A DNA stretch of 13,668 nt from Bacteroidia bacterium (GCA_019454865.1 JACFNJ010000048.1:1-13668); one strand, 5' to 3'. Shown: positions 5,696 through 13,668, numbered from the stretch's first letter. Program-made: numbers and translations. Notes: generated by a model not told the origin, from the sequence alone.

Positions 5696-8008
5696 TTGAA
5701 AAAATATTGTTTATTTCTATGGATATTTTTTTGTCACAGTGTTGTGTCGCTTTATGCCCAAGACGGAAAATTATTAGGTAAAGTATATAGTCAATCCACC
5801 TTAGTTCCAATACAAAAAGCGTCTGTTACTGTTGGTAAAATAAAAACCACCACAGATTCACTTGGCCAGTTTGTTATAAATTATAAGTATGGAAAAGTTA
5901 CTGTTAAAGTTTCTGCTATTGGGTATCGCACATTTGAAAAGAAAGTAGAAATAAATAGTGTTTCATCAGAAATTTCTATCCAATTAGAGCCGGAAATTAA
6001 TCAGTTGGAGCAATTTGTTTTTTCAGGAGGGAAGATTGAAAAGAAAGCCGCTCAAGAAATAATGACCATGAACATTATTCGACCAAATTTAATTGCATTT
6101 AGCAATGCTCGCGATTTGAGTGATGTGGTAAATAAAGTTCCAGGAGTTAGCGTAATAGAAGGACAAATAAGTATGCGTGGAGGTGTAGGATATAGTTATA
6201 GCGTAGGAAGCAGAGTTATGGTTTTGCTGGATGATATGCCTTTGATGGGTGCTGATTTAGGAGATGTGCGTTGGAAAATATTACCAATTGAAGCTGCAGA
6301 GCAAGTAGAAGTTGTGAAAGGTGCTACATCGGTTTTGTATGGTTCGGCAGCATTAAATGGAAGTGTAAATGTAAGAACGGGATGGCCGGGAAATGTGCCC
6401 GAAACCAAAGTTACAACGTATCAAGGCATAACCGGAAACCCCAAAAGAAGAGAAACTATTTGGTGGGAACGTACAGCACAACCATTTAATAGTGGAGCAT
6501 TTTTTAGTCACAAACAAAAATTTGGAAACTTTGATTTAGTAACAAGTGCAAATGTTCACATGGAAAGAAGTTATTTGCAAGCAAATGATGAATTTCGTGC
6601 AAGATCGTATGTGAAAACACGATACCGGTTTGAAAATATTAAAGGCTTAAGTGCGGGCATAAACGGTATGCTTTTGTTTGAGAAAGCAGGAAGATTTTTT
6701 TTGTGGGAAAATTCGGATACCGGTGCTCTGCGCCCATTTGATGGAAGTGCCGGACAAGATTTTTGGCGTATTTATACAATTGACCCACACATTACATATT
6801 CACCTAATTCTAAAACCACACATGCATTAAAAATTCGCTCGTATAATATTGTACGGTTTGTAGATACTACACTTAACAGAAACTTGTATAATGCAGATGC
6901 GCAACAATATACTTTTGATTATTCGTGGCAACAAAAAATTGGTTCAAAATGGAGCATTACAACCGGATCGTATGCCTCATTAATAAATGCAGTTAGCAAT
7001 GTTTATCCAGGAAGATACAAAGGCTATTCTTATGCTTTTTTTTCGCAAGCCGATTATATGTGGAAACGATGGAGCGCAAGCATTGGTGCAAGGTATGAAG
7101 TAAATAGTATTGACGTTGTTGCTGAAAAAAGACGTCCGATGGTTAAACTTGGAGGAAATTATAAAGCTGCAAAAAAAACATACTTACGCGCAAATTATGG
7201 TGAAGGGTATCGCTTTCCTACAATAGGCGAGCGTTATGTTAGTGATGCTGTTTCTATATTACGTATTTTCCCAAACCCGGGCTTAAAAACAGAATTTGGA
7301 TGGACAGCTGAAATAGGCATGAAACAAGGATTTTCATTTAGCAATTGGAATGCGCAAGTAGATTGGGCTATGTTTTGGCAAGAATATACCGATTTAATAG
7401 AGTTTAAATTTGACCAATACGAAAAAGCCACATTAGAAAAACCCATGGGCACATTCGGTTTTAAAGCATTAAATCTGCAACAAGCACGTGTTGCAGGAAC
7501 CGAGTTTTCTATTACCGGAAATGGAAACATCGGAGATGTGTTGTTAAATGTACTTGCCGGATATACATATAGTTTTCCGGTTAACCTGGCTACGGATACC
7601 CAAGCAAGAGACGCATGGAATTATACCAAAATGTTTTTTAAAAGTTTCGGAGGAGTTGACAGCCTTTATGCAGCACATAAAATTTTACCGTATCGCAATA
7701 GGCATTTAGTAAAGTTTGATGTAGAAGCATCATACCATAAAGTTAATATAGGCTATGCTGTTCAATATTATAGTAAATTTGATAATATGGACCCGTTATT
7801 GTACGTGTTGATACCGGGATTAACTCGATTTATGAATAGAATTGGAGATGGCGATTGGGTACATCAACTTAGAATGGGAGTAAACATTACCTCCAATGTA
7901 ACGATAAGTTTATTGATATCTAATTTAATGAATTTAGAGTATGCCACACGACCCGCAAAAATGGATGCCCCACGTACATTTACAGTTCAGTTTAGGGGAA
8001 GATTTTAG
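5696..8008 (+). CDS. TonB-dependent outer-membrane receptor
   Basis: A 770-residue outer-membrane active transporter or receptor. Residues 1-22 are a signal peptide ending SLYAQ. Residues about 25-97 are a carboxypeptidase-regulatory-like domain (LLGKVYS, GQFVINYKYG, VSAIGY). The plug domain spans about 115-230, with LSDVVNKVPGVSV (141-153), RGGVG (161-165), DDMPL (179-183) and VEVVKGATSVLYGSAALNG (204-222). A beta barrel fills the rest and ends in Phe (FRGRF), as outer-membrane insertion signals do. The start is TTG at 5696; no in-frame ATG exists near it, and TTG gives a normal KK-type signal peptide. No SusD-like lipoprotein lies downstream, so it is not a SusC/SusD glycan pair. The substrate is unknown; siderophores, other metal chelates and cobalamin are possible. 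The next gene downstream is convergent, so the receptor is probably transcribed alone. Confidence 0.93.
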   Translation: MKKYCLFLWIFFCHSVVSLYAQDGKLLGKVYSQSTLVPIQKASVTVGKIKTTTDSLGQFVINYKYGKVTVKVSAIGYRTFEKKVEINSVSSEISIQLEPEINQLEQFVFSGGKIEKKAAQEIMTMNIIRPNLIAFSNARDLSDVVNKVPGVSVIEGQISMRGGVGYSYSVGSRVMVLLDDMPLMGADLGDVRWKILPIEAAEQVEVVKGATSVLYGSAALNGSVNVRTGWPGNVPETKVTTYQGITGNPKRRETIWWERTAQPFNSGAFFSHKQKFGNFDLVTSANVHMERSYLQANDEFRARSYVKTRYRFENIKGLSAGINGMLLFEKAGRFFLWENSDTGALRPFDGSAGQDFWRIYTIDPHITYSPNSKTTHALKIRSYNIVRFVDTTLNRNLYNADAQQYTFDYSWQQKIGSKWSITTGSYASLINAVSNVYPGRYKGYSYAFFSQADYMWKRWSASIGARYEVNSIDVVAEKRRPMVKLGGNYKAAKKTYLRANYGEGYRFPTIGERYVSDAVSILRIFPNPGLKTEFGWTAEIGMKQGFSFSNWNAQVDWAMFWQEYTDLIEFKFDQYEKATLEKPMGTFGFKALNLQQARVAGTEFSITGNGNIGDVLLNVLAGYTYSFPVNLATDTQARDAWNYTKMFFKSFGGVDSLYAAHKILPYRNRHLVKFDVEASYHKVNIGYAVQYYSKFDNMDPLLYVLIPGLTRFMNRIGDGDWVHQLRMGVNITSNVTISLLISNLMNLEYATRPAKMDAPRTFTVQFRGRF

Positions 8009-8046
8009 TATCTAAAATTAATTCATTAAACTTTTAAACAAGTAAA

Positions 8047-8070
8047 AACCCGACCATTTCAAGTCGGGTT
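8047..8070 (-). terminator. Hairpin downstream of alkB, convergent with the TonB receptor
   Basis: AACCCGAC (8047-8054) pairs with GTCGGGTT (8063-8070) around an eight-base loop. On the minus strand the stem is followed by further T residues (GGGTTTTTAC), which fits a terminator for alkB. On the plus strand the stem is followed by AAAA, so it would serve the receptor gene less well. Confidence 0.65.
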
Positions 8071-8162
8071 AAAACGGTATTTATCAGATACCACAATCAT
8101 GAAAAGCAATACAAACGTAAAATATTTTTAGTATATCTGTTATTTATTTTTTGATTTAAAAT

Positions 8163-8726
8163 TTATTGAATTACACGAAAGGTTAGATTTATTCGTTCGC
8201 CAACAATTTTTTTTGTTTTTGGGATTTGATGCTGCCAATGGTGTTGTAACGCACCTTGCATTATCAGCAAACTTCCGTTTGACAACAAAAGTTCGATTGT
8301 CTCTTTGGTTTGTAAATGACGGAGTTTAAAGTTTCTTGTTGCTCCAAAACTAACCGAAGCTATTACAGGGTTAATGCCTAATTCTTTTTCATTATCAGCA
8401 TGCCATGCTACCGAATCGTTTCCATTGCGGTAGCGATTTAATAATACACTATTAAAGTTAATCGGAATGGTTTTTTCAATTCGTTTTTTAATTTCAATTA
8501 GTGTATTTGTCCAAGCTTGAGGATGGAATATTCTTCCTGAGTAAGCATAACTTTTTTCGCCATACCATGCTGTAAGTCGAGGCGTTAATACTTTTTTTCC
8601 AAACAATAGAATTGGTTCTTGTTTCCATCGTATTTCTTCAAGTAAAGTTGTAAAAATATAAACACATTCATTTTCTGAAAAATAATTAGGAATATACAAG
8701 TACTCTCCGTCTTTTACTTTTTTCAT
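8163..8726 (-). CDS. alkB: AlkB-family 2-oxoglutarate/Fe(II) dioxygenase (ALKBH2/3-like)
   Basis: A 187-residue non-haem iron dioxygenase that would remove N1-methyladenine and N3-methylcytosine type lesions from DNA or RNA by oxidative demethylation. The iron ligands are HAD (His109, Asp111) and His166 in WQHQIP; Arg178 and Arg184 in RINLTFR (178-184) are the 2-oxoglutarate and family-signature arginines. PRLTAWYG (49-56) and LNRYRNGNDSVAWHADNE (96-113) resemble the ALKBH2/3 group rather than classical E. coli AlkB. It is complete and of usual length. It starts 66 bases downstream of the acyl-CoA synthetase stop on the same strand, so it could be cotranscribed with it. I see no perfect promoter box in the gap, no ada-like neighbour and no evidence for an alkylation-damage regulon. 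Confidence 0.92.
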   Translation of the reverse strand: MKKVKDGEYLYIPNYFSENECVYIFTTLLEEIRWKQEPILLFGKKVLTPRLTAWYGEKSYAYSGRIFHPQAWTNTLIEIKKRIEKTIPINFNSVLLNRYRNGNDSVAWHADNEKELGINPVIASVSFGATRNFKLRHLQTKETIELLLSNGSLLIMQGALQHHWQHQIPKTKKIVGERINLTFRVIQ

Positions 8727-8792
8727 TCCAATAAAATAACTTTATGTTAGATTACACAAAAAGATTATTTAGTTGGGCATTCTACGTATGTA

Positions 8793-10667
8793 TTATTCAA
8801 CTAGCTTAACGTACATCTTTTTAATCACATCAGCGTATTTCTTTTCTACTACTTTACGTTTTATTTTTTGTGTTGGGGTCATTTCTTCAGCTTCTAAACT
8901 AAACGGTTTACGCTTAATACAAAAATGACGAACACGCTCAAATTTGCCTAATTCTTTTTCTTGTTTTCGCATGTCTTCTTCTATTCATGCATAAACATTT
9001 TCGTCTTCAATAAAATCATTATCCGATTTGAAATAATTATCATCCATACCAAACTTTTCTTTCATTTCTTCCATGCTCGGAACTATGATAGCTGTTAGGT
9101 ATTCTTGTTTATCACCAATTAAAAATATTTGCTCTATACGATTAGATTTTAAATACGCATTTTCAATTGGGGTTGGATAAACATTTTTTCCAAATGAATT
9201 TACTAAAATGTTTTTTATACGATCAGTAATTTTTAAATAGCCTTTATAAAACTTTCCTACATCACCAGTATGCAACCAGCCATCGGTATCAATTGAAGAC
9301 GCTGTTTCGTTTGGCAAGTTCCAGTACCCCTGCATTACATTCGGCCCTTTAACTAATATTTCTCCTTCTGCACTTTCAAAATCCGGATCAAAGCTATCAT
9401 AATTTTGTGTTGTTATAATTTCTTTTGTATCGGGGTTTTGTATTGCAACCGTGCATCCTTTACCTATTCTGCCAACAGTGCCAAACACTTGTCGGTGTGG
9501 TTCGTTAACACACACTAATGGCGATGTTTCTGTTAATCCGTATCCTTCGCATACGGTTACGCCTATATTTCCAAAAAATTCACCCACATGCTGAGGCAAT
9601 GCACCACCTCCTGATATCATGATTTGCATTTTACCCCCAAGTTTTTGTTTAATCTTACTAAAAACCAATTTCTCAGCAATGGCAAGTTGTATGTTTAGGT
9701 CTAAAGTGTTGGGTATGTTTTGCTCTTTATTTAATCGTCTTCGTTCACCTATTTTCAATGCCCATTCAAAAATTTTTAATTTAAATCCTCCTGCAGTTGC
9801 TGTAGTTTTTCTTACCCGTTCCTCAATTCGTTCTAATAATCGCGGAACTGTAAGTATTGCTGTTGGTTGGGCTTCCATAATATTACTGCTTAATGCCTCT
9901 AAGCTTTGTGCAAAAGCAATTTCGCTTCCCACATAACTACATAGATAATACGTTGCTATACGCTCATAAACATGGCTAAGTGGCAAAAACGACATGAATC
10001 GGTAGTTTTTATTTACAATAGGAATTAAATCAACGGCCATTAAAACATTGCTCATGAAATTATCGTGTGTTAGCATTACGCCTTTTGGCAGCGCTGTTGT
10101 GCCCGATGTGTATAATAGACAAGATAAATCTTGAGGTGAAACGGATTGAAATTGTTCTTCAATTTTGTTTTTTAATTCGGAATAAAGTTTTGAGCCTTCA
10201 GCTATTAATTGTTTATAAGAAATTACATCTGTACTTTTAGTATTTTCAAAAGCAGTAATTACAAATTTCAAATTAGGGCAATTTGCCTTTATTTTATTTA
10301 TTTTTTTTAGCAAAAATGGGCTACCAACTAATATTACTACCGCTTGTGAGTCATTAAGTATGTGTTGAATATCGCTTTCACTTAATGTTGGATATATGGA
10401 TACGTTAACTAAACCTAATTGCATTAAACCCTGGTCAAATGCAATATATTCCGGACAGTTTTCAATAATTAAAGCAGCTTTATCTCCTTTTTTATAACCC
10501 TGGTGTATCAAAAATGCCGAAATAGCATTTATTTGTACAAATAGTTCAGCATAGGTAATTGGTTTGTACCCATTGTCCTTTTTTTCCAACAAAAACGTAC
10601 TGTTTGGGGTTTTAATATTAGTAGCAGCATTACGTAAAAAATGGTGCAAGGAGTTATACTGTGCCAT
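8793..10667 (-). pseudogene. Long-chain acyl-CoA synthetase interrupted by an in-frame TGA
   Basis: An AMP-forming fatty acyl-CoA ligase gene that activates fatty acids through an acyl-adenylate. The first 560 codons (10667 to 8988) carry A3 LLYTSGTTALPKGVMLTH (184-201), A5 GYGLTET (375-381), A7 GWLHTGD (463-469) and A8 GYLKITDRIKNILVN (476-490). Codon 561 is TGA (minus strand, 8987-8985). Reading on in the same frame gives 63 more sensible codons to a TAA at 8795-8793, including LGKFERVRHF and the A10 segment TPTQKIKRK with the expected catalytic lysine at codon 601. Without the tail the 560-residue product loses that lysine and should be defective in adenylation. With the tail the 624-codon length is normal for the family. 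No frameshift or other lesion is seen, so this is a recent nonsense mutation, a sequencing error or, less likely, stop readthrough. If the TGA is an error, the gene is intact. Confidence 0.88.
8985..8987 (-). other. In-frame TGA interrupting the acyl-CoA synthetase
   Basis: The minus-strand codons around it read GAA AAT GTT TAT GCA TGA ATA GAA GAA GAC. Both sides translate into continuous acyl-CoA synthetase sequence (DENVYA, then IEEDMRKQEKELGKFERV) without a frame change. A single transition from CGA (Arg) or a single change from TTA (Leu), AGA (Arg) or GGA (Gly) would account for it. Confidence 0.9.
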
Positions 10668-10964
10668 ATAGTGTTAATATTTTACTTACTCTAATTGCAA
10701 TAAAACACATAAATACGAATATTATTTTTAATTTATTAAATTGTTTTAAAAATTATTGTTCATTTGTTTTTAAAAGAAATTTATATCTGTTAGGCGATTG
10801 CCTGTTTTGTTTCGCCATTTAATTCAACTATCCAATTTTAAATATAATAAATGCAGGTTATTTAATCCAACACATTATTGTGAGACTAAATTTATTGTGG
10901 TAAAGTTTTGAAAAAACAATTACTTTTGAATTTCTAAGGGTTTATATTACTTAATTAATAACAT
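10668..10964. other. Divergent intergenic region, no gene seen
   Basis: These 297 very AT-rich bases separate the acyl-CoA synthetase gene (-) from the secreted Asp-box protein gene (+). I see no coding sequence, tRNA or known RNA fold. Near the plus-strand gene is an exact -7 box at 10921-10928. On the minus strand, 10715 to 10708 reads TATTTATG, one mismatch from TAnnTTTG, and could serve the synthetase. Around 10792-10816 are weak overlapping inverted repeats (AGGC/GCCT; GGCGA at 10793-10797 with TCGCC at 10812-10816) of uncertain meaning. Confidence 0.6.
10895..10928 (+). promoter_or_regulatory. Promoter of the secreted Asp-box protein gene
   Basis: TACTTTTG at 10921-10928 is an exact TAnnTTTG match, with a TTG at 10895-10897 spaced 23 bases upstream, within the loose spacing seen for Bacteroidota -33 elements. 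The predicted leader is about 30 bases and A/T-rich, without a Shine-Dalgarno sequence. Confidence 0.5.
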
Positions 10965-12833
10965 ATGAGAAAAATCTACTTATTGGGCTTATTGGCTATT
11001 GGTGTTTCAGCCGGTGCTCAGGTTCCTCAAGGAAAGGGACTACAATTACCTAACTATTTAATTTCAATTAAAAAGCAACCTACCGTTGACAATTCGCATA
11101 GCATAGTGTCTAACGGCTCAAAAGGGCAATTTGCAAAAAAAGCAGATGCACATACAAATAATAAATTAGTAGGGAAAACCTATTTTGTTAATCAAACAAA
11201 TGGTGCTGCATACCGAAGAGTAAAAGCATACAATGATGGAAAAATATCATTAACATGGACAGCATCTTCGGATAATTCTGCCAATGGTTATTTAGGAAGA
11301 GGTTCCGGGTACAATCATTTTAATGGAACCGACTGGATGACTGCAACAGGAAACCGTATTGAGGCTTATCGTTGTGGTTTCCCGGATATGGTTACCGCAC
11401 CAAACAATACTGAAATTATTTTATCTCACCGTGTAGATACTAGCGGTGCTTCAAGCGGGTTGGCATTAAACCAAAACAATGCTATTGGTGGTACTACATG
11501 GACTTCAACTGCGTTGTTTACCCCTCCGGCTAACACTACAAGCCAATTGTGGCCACGTGTTGCTGTTAGTGGCGACAATATGATTGTAATTGCAAATTAC
11601 CAAGACTCATCTGCTAATCAACCAAACTATGTAGTTAAAAGCGGTGTACGTGCACCATTGGTGTATTCGCGTTATAACTTTACAAGCAGCACTTGGACAG
11701 AGCAAGACTTAACATTGCCAGGATACGACTCTACTTTATTAAACGAAGGATCAAGCGACAACTATTCTATTGATGCAAATGGCGATAATGTAGCAGTATT
11801 AATGGGAGGCGTTTTCAATAGTTTGGTATTATGGAAATCAAGTGATAAAGGAGCAACATGGAACAAAACAATTTTAGACACATTCCCTGCTGATTTTGTT
11901 TTTGACAGAGATAGCTTACAAGCACGTACTGTAAATAACGGAAGTGTGCACGTATTAGTTGATGCAAATGGAAAAGCGCATGTATTTAGTGGAATTGCAA
12001 GAATTAGTGATAGTATAATGGGTGATGGATCATATACGTTCTCATGGTCGCGAGTTATAGGTGGTGTTAATGATGGTATTTTATATTGGAACGAATATAA
12101 CCCTGACTCTGCATTACGTATTATTGCAACTTCTGTTGGTCCTACTATTAATGATTCAACCATCGGCAATGCTTCGTTTGAACAAGCAAACCGTTATGGA
12201 ATATCAAACTCAACTTGGCCAAGTGCAGGTATTGATAATCAGGGACGTATTTATTTAACATACTCAGCATTAATACCTGAAGATGTAACCGGACAAGATA
12301 ATAATTTCCGTGATGTATTATTAACATATAGTACAGATAGTGGTGCCACTTGGAGTTACCCAACCAACCTTACCGGATGGATTAGCTACAATAGAGAAGA
12401 AGCATACCCTAATATGGCAAGAAATGTAACAGACAGGGTGCATGTAAGTTATTTAAACAAAGCTAATCCCGGTTCATCTTCGTCAGACGCTACCGAGGAG
12501 TTTGAAATTTATTATTTAGGTGTTCCTGTGACTCAAATTATGAATCAAACAGTAGGTATTAGCCAAGTAAATGACTTGTTTGTTGCTGAACAAAACTTTC
12601 CTAATCCTTTTAACAGAACAACAACCATTCCGGTAAAGTTAAACCAGGCAAGTGATGTAACTATTTCTGTTTCTAATATTTTAGGACAAAGTGTTTACAA
12701 CAACACATTTAAAAATAATACCGCAGGAAGCAATAATTTTACAATTGAACTAAACAATGTAAAAGCAGGTATCTATTTATATACTGTTTCTGCGGGTGAG
12801 TACAAAGTAACTCGCAAAATGATTGTTGAATAA
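10965..12833 (+). CDS. Secreted Asp-box (sialidase-like propeller) protein with T9SS sorting domain
   Basis: A 622-residue exported protein of unknown substrate. Residues 1-19 are a signal peptide (MRKIYLLGLLAIGVSAGAQ). The body, about 70-520, carries two clear Asp-box motifs SxDxGxTW at 292-299 (SSDKGATW) and 456-463 (STDSGATW), each after a hydrophobic strand. This is typical of BNR/sialidase-type beta propellers. Residues about 540-622 are a type A T9SS C-terminal sorting domain: NFPNPFN (544-550), TTIPVKL, VTISVSNILGQ, GIYLYTVSAGEY and a basic final strand VTRKMIVE. The protein is therefore probably exported by Sec, crosses the outer membrane through T9SS, loses its tail, and is released or attached to the surface. 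I see no catalytic sialidase signature such as an FRIP motif, so enzyme activity is not claimed. It is a single-gene unit with its own promoter and terminator. Confidence 0.88.
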   Translation: MRKIYLLGLLAIGVSAGAQVPQGKGLQLPNYLISIKKQPTVDNSHSIVSNGSKGQFAKKADAHTNNKLVGKTYFVNQTNGAAYRRVKAYNDGKISLTWTASSDNSANGYLGRGSGYNHFNGTDWMTATGNRIEAYRCGFPDMVTAPNNTEIILSHRVDTSGASSGLALNQNNAIGGTTWTSTALFTPPANTTSQLWPRVAVSGDNMIVIANYQDSSANQPNYVVKSGVRAPLVYSRYNFTSSTWTEQDLTLPGYDSTLLNEGSSDNYSIDANGDNVAVLMGGVFNSLVLWKSSDKGATWNKTILDTFPADFVFDRDSLQARTVNNGSVHVLVDANGKAHVFSGIARISDSIMGDGSYTFSWSRVIGGVNDGILYWNEYNPDSALRIIATSVGPTINDSTIGNASFEQANRYGISNSTWPSAGIDNQGRIYLTYSALIPEDVTGQDNNFRDVLLTYSTDSGATWSYPTNLTGWISYNREEAYPNMARNVTDRVHVSYLNKANPGSSSSDATEEFEIYYLGVPVTQIMNQTVGISQVNDLFVAEQNFPNPFNRTTTIPVKLNQASDVTISVSNILGQSVYNNTFKNNTAGSNNFTIELNNVKAGIYLYTVSAGEYKVTRKMIVE

Positions 12834-12855
12834 TTGAAAATTTTGATATCAACTA

Positions 12856-12889
12856 AAAAGGGGCTGTCTCAAAAAAGACAGCCCCTTTT
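12856..12889. terminator. Bidirectional intrinsic terminator
   Basis: A perfect 14-bp stem pairs 12856-12869 (AAAAGGGGCTGTCT) with 12876-12889 (AGACAGCCCCTTTT) around a six-base loop. T residues end the stem on both strands. It lies between the convergent stops of the T9SS protein gene (12833) and the permease gene (12919) and should serve both. Confidence 0.92.
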
Positions 12890-12918
12890 ATTAGCTATCA
12901 GCACATTGAATCTACTTA

Positions 12919-13668
12919 CTAAGAAGTTTGCCTGTTAAGTTTGCTGTATTTTTTACTGTATAAGAAATAAATGCACAAACCCAGCATGAGCCATAAAATA
13001 AACGCTATCCAGTTTGTAATATTTAATTGTGTCATCAAATAAAAATTTGTTACCATACCAAGTACCGGAATTGCGCTAAAACGTTTCAGAAAAGTAACAA
13101 CACTTAACCCTACAAACAGCAGCCAAAATGCAATAATTGGCAAATTGTGTGCATTAAATGAATAAAAAACCCGGTCTTCATCAAAAACTATAAATAGAAA
13201 CAAAGAAATTAAACACAGCATAGGAACAAGTAATCGCCCGTTTATGTAAGGAACTTTGAAGCCGGTATGTTTTTCGTTTTTGTGTGAACCCATTTGTAAA
13301 ACGCCCGCATTTACCACTAAAAAGGCAAACAAAGTGCCGATACTTGACAAGTCAGTAACCTCTTGTAAGTTCAGGAATAATGCAGGAATTGCCACAAAAA
13401 AACCTGTTACTATTGTACTAAATGCAGGCGTTTTAAATTTAGGATGTATAGTGCTGAATCGTTTTGGTAAAAGTCCGTCTCTGCTCATGCTCATCCATAT
13501 TCGAGGTTGCCCGTTTTGAAAAACCAATAGTACACTTGCCATTGCAAATATTGCACTTACTGCAACTATTCCACTCATCCAGTCGGAGTGAATAAGTTTA
13601 AAGGCATGAGCCAATGGGTCAGAAACGGCAAGTTCCTTGTAATCTACCATACCGGTAAGAGCTAATGA
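12919..13668 (-). CDS. APC-family amino acid permease (cationic amino acid transporter type), 5' truncated
   Basis: The last 249 codons of an inner-membrane amino acid transporter. The frame stays open to the window edge (SLALTGMVDYKELAVSDPL), so the methionine at 13650 is internal and the true start lies outside. About seven hydrophobic membrane segments are visible, near fragment residues 33-52, 83-101, 106-126, 145-162, 176-193, 198-214 and 218-237. The motif FQNGQPRIWMSMSRDGLLP (50-68), followed by PKFKTPAF (76-83), is typical of the cationic amino acid transporter (CAT/YfnA) branch of the APC superfamily, which moves amino acids by proton symport or exchange. Substrate specificity cannot be read from this part. 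The C-terminal tail is short and basic (YSKKYSKLNRQTS). It is convergent with the T9SS protein gene and ends at TAG. Confidence 0.9.
   Translation of the reverse strand, partial: SLALTGMVDYKELAVSDPLAHAFKLIHSDWMSGIVAVSAIFAMASVLLVFQNGQPRIWMSMSRDGLLPKRFSTIHPKFKTPAFSTIVTGFFVAIPALFLNLQEVTDLSSIGTLFAFLVVNAGVLQMGSHKNEKHTGFKVPYINGRLLVPMLCLISLFLFIVFDEDRVFYSFNAHNLPIIAFWLLFVGLSVVTFLKRFSAIPVLGMVTNFYLMTQLNITNWIAFILWLMLGLCIYFLYSKKYSKLNRQTS

Noticed and set aside
5696..8008. SusC-type receptor of a polysaccharide utilisation locus
   Set aside because: At 770 residues it is shorter than typical SusC proteins, and no SusD-like lipoprotein or glycoside hydrolase follows; the next gene is convergent alkB.
8985..8987. 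TGA as a selenocysteine codon
   Set aside because: The position is in a charged helical segment between A8 and A10, not a redox or metal site; no Cys is expected there in the family, and I see no obvious hairpin of selenocysteine-insertion type just after it.
10792..10816. Structured RNA or riboswitch in the divergent intergenic region
   Set aside because: Only short four- to five-base inverted repeats are visible in very AT-rich sequence; there is no conserved aptamer core or terminator, so it is not supported.
11762..12363. Overlapping antisense and out-of-frame open frames within the T9SS protein gene
   Set aside because: The forward frame has a signal peptide, Asp boxes and sorting domain throughout; the others lack starts with context, conserved motifs or plausible composition.
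12856..12889. End of an insertion sequence (GGGGCTGTCTC-type repeats occur at some IS ends)
   Set aside because: The two arms are adjacent with a six-base loop, lie between convergent stop codons and end in T tracts. No transposase is nearby, so a terminator explains it fully.
1..13668. CRISPR array, tRNA, rRNA, prophage or defence island
   Set aside because: I saw no short regularly spaced repeats, no cloverleaf-like or rRNA-like stretches, no integrase or transposase and no recognised defence genes in either strand.

Overview
The window looks like a piece of a low-GC Bacteroidota chromosome. The evidence is a secreted protein with a type IX secretion (T9SS) C-terminal sorting domain, a TonB-dependent receptor with an N-terminal carboxypeptidase-regulatory-like domain, an FKBP lipoprotein next to a DHH phosphoesterase, A-rich leaders without clear Shine-Dalgarno sequences, and several exact matches to the Bacteroidota -7 promoter element TAnnTTTG. 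Nothing in it is phage, IS, CRISPR, rRNA or tRNA. It is mostly housekeeping and envelope genes.

Layout. Positions 1-3215 (+ strand) hold the tail of a DHH/DHHA1 phosphoesterase and three consecutive FKBP-type prolyl isomerase genes: a lipoprotein, a secreted paralogue with altered active-site positions, and a protein with three FKBP domains. A strong terminator follows the first FKBP gene and a bidirectional hairpin closes the cluster. Positions 3260-5009 (- strand) hold purK then purE, two consecutive steps of purine synthesis; each has its own -7 box. ndk (5139-5558, +) is divergent from purK and has its own terminator. A TonB-dependent receptor (5696-8008, +, TTG start) converges on an AlkB-family DNA/RNA demethylase (8163-8726, -). 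Upstream of alkB on the same strand is a long-chain acyl-CoA synthetase gene (8793-10667, -) broken by one in-frame TGA 63 codons before its natural stop. A divergent intergenic region of about 300 bp leads to a secreted Asp-box (sialidase-like propeller) T9SS substrate (10965-12833, +). It converges, across a perfect bidirectional terminator, on the 3' part of an APC-family amino acid permease that runs off the window.

How the genes fit together. The FKBPs, the T9SS cargo and the TonB receptor are all exported. The FKBPs are plausible folding helpers for envelope proteins (inference). purK/purE and ndk serve nucleotide metabolism.

I did not find a convincing undescribed system. The observations most worth following are the interrupted acyl-CoA synthetase, in which the stop removes the catalytic A10 lysine; the three-gene FKBP array with degenerate N-terminal FKBP-like domains; the probably leaderless GTG start of purK; and a palindrome placed at the expected -33 position of the purE promoter.
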